In this document: piece after piece, positions 39,300 through 39,372 of the stretch
Layout: each line of letters opens with the position of its first letter
Numbering within the stretch: the first letter of the stretch is position 1
Program-made: the position numbers and the translations under genes
Assembly (NCBI GenBank): GCA_021847245.1
Contig: JAJZUC010000021.1
Coordinates: forward strand, 1 to 39,372
DNA: 39,372 bases
From: Deltaproteobacteria bacterium
GTDB lineage: Bacteria; Desulfobacterota; Desulfuromonadia; Geobacterales; Geobacteraceae
Direction: 5' to 3'
Notes under the pieces: generated by a model
The model's database searches: none
What the model saw: the letters and a program-made list of their open reading frames with translations, nothing else
What the model was told of the DNA's origin: nothing

Positions 39300-39372
39300 T
39301 CTGAACAACCTGCGCCGAGACGTGACTAGCAGCGACCATAGGCGGGAAACTCTTCAACTGAGAACCGCGCCA
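39286..39372 (-). CDS. Possible 3' end of a convergent gene (transposase-like?) from the right edge
   Basis: A minus-strand frame is open from the right edge to TAA at 39288-39286 and reads WRGSQLKSFPPMVAASHV and then SAQVVQIKAA. It overlaps the chaperone's last codons. It could be a gene end, but at 28 codons it may also be chance; the identity is unknown. Confidence 0.2.
   Translation of the reverse strand, partial: WRGSQLKSFPPMVAASHVSAQVVQIKAA

Overview
The window is a chromosomal accessory region, most likely from a Geobacter-like member of the Desulfuromonadales. This is inferred from the moderately high GC, c-type cytochromes with CxxCH motifs, a Tat-exported molybdoenzyme with its own cofactor genes, a YedE-type selenium/sulfur membrane protein beside a large rhodanese-like protein, Trx-type ArsC/Acr3 arsenic genes, and at least one clear selenocysteine gene. 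No rRNA, tRNA or CRISPR array was seen. Nearly every gene before 35.3 kb is on the minus strand; from 35.4 kb the genes run on the plus strand.

Layout. (1) 1-3.0 kb: the end of a conjugative element, with a VirB1-like transglycosylase, a NusA-like protein, a short VirD4/TraD-type ATPase and an anchored protein cut by the left edge. (2) 3.5-4.5 kb: a Met/His-rich SHOCT membrane peptide and a membrane-anchored dihaem cytochrome (+). (3) 4.5-8.6 kb: OsmC, YedE-like, TPR, a tiny peptide ending Cys-UGA followed by a strong hairpin, and a rhodanese-like secreted protein resembling Geobacter ExtH. (4) 8.6-14.7 kb: a carboxymuconolactone decarboxylase (CMD) family protein and a complete tripartite RND efflux pump. 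(5) 14.8-18.8 kb: an ArsR-controlled module with DUF2703, a DUF318/ArsP-like permease, two thioredoxins, a PhnD-like lipoprotein and CcdA. (6) 18.9-21.3 kb: a ferredoxin, two TauE/SafE exporters and a small Cys protein. (7) 21.4-26.0 kb: MOSC, moaA, moeA, a ModE-like HTH, mobB, mobA and tatA, which serve molybdenum cofactor synthesis and Tat export. (8) 26.1-28.3 kb: a selenocysteine CMD/AhpD-like protein, a frameshifted zinc-binding protein, a cupin-CMD fusion and an ECF sigma factor with a Cys/His tail. (9) 28.4-35.3 kb: CcdA-like, a Cys-rich thioredoxin-like protein, arsD, arsA, a universal stress protein, arsC, acr3, a second arsC and arsR. (10) 35.4-39.3 kb (+): a trihaem cytochrome, a Tat molybdopterin oxidoreductase, its four-cluster ferredoxin subunit and a TorD-like chaperone.

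How it fits together (inference). This looks like an oxyanion (arsenic, selenium, sulfur) island. A perfect 13-bp inverted repeat at 35281-35314 lies between the arsR-ars operon and the cytochrome-molybdoenzyme operon. It carries a sigma-70-like promoter on each strand, so one ArsR probably controls both detoxification and the molybdoenzyme. The molybdoenzyme's needs (cofactor, Tat, chaperone) are encoded nearby. A repeated promoter-like motif before the ECF sigma gene and before tatA suggests a second regulatory circuit. The most unusual points are the selenocysteine CMD protein, the Cys-Sec candidate micropeptide, a molybdoenzyme lacking the third cluster cysteine, and an arsR mRNA that may be leaderless.
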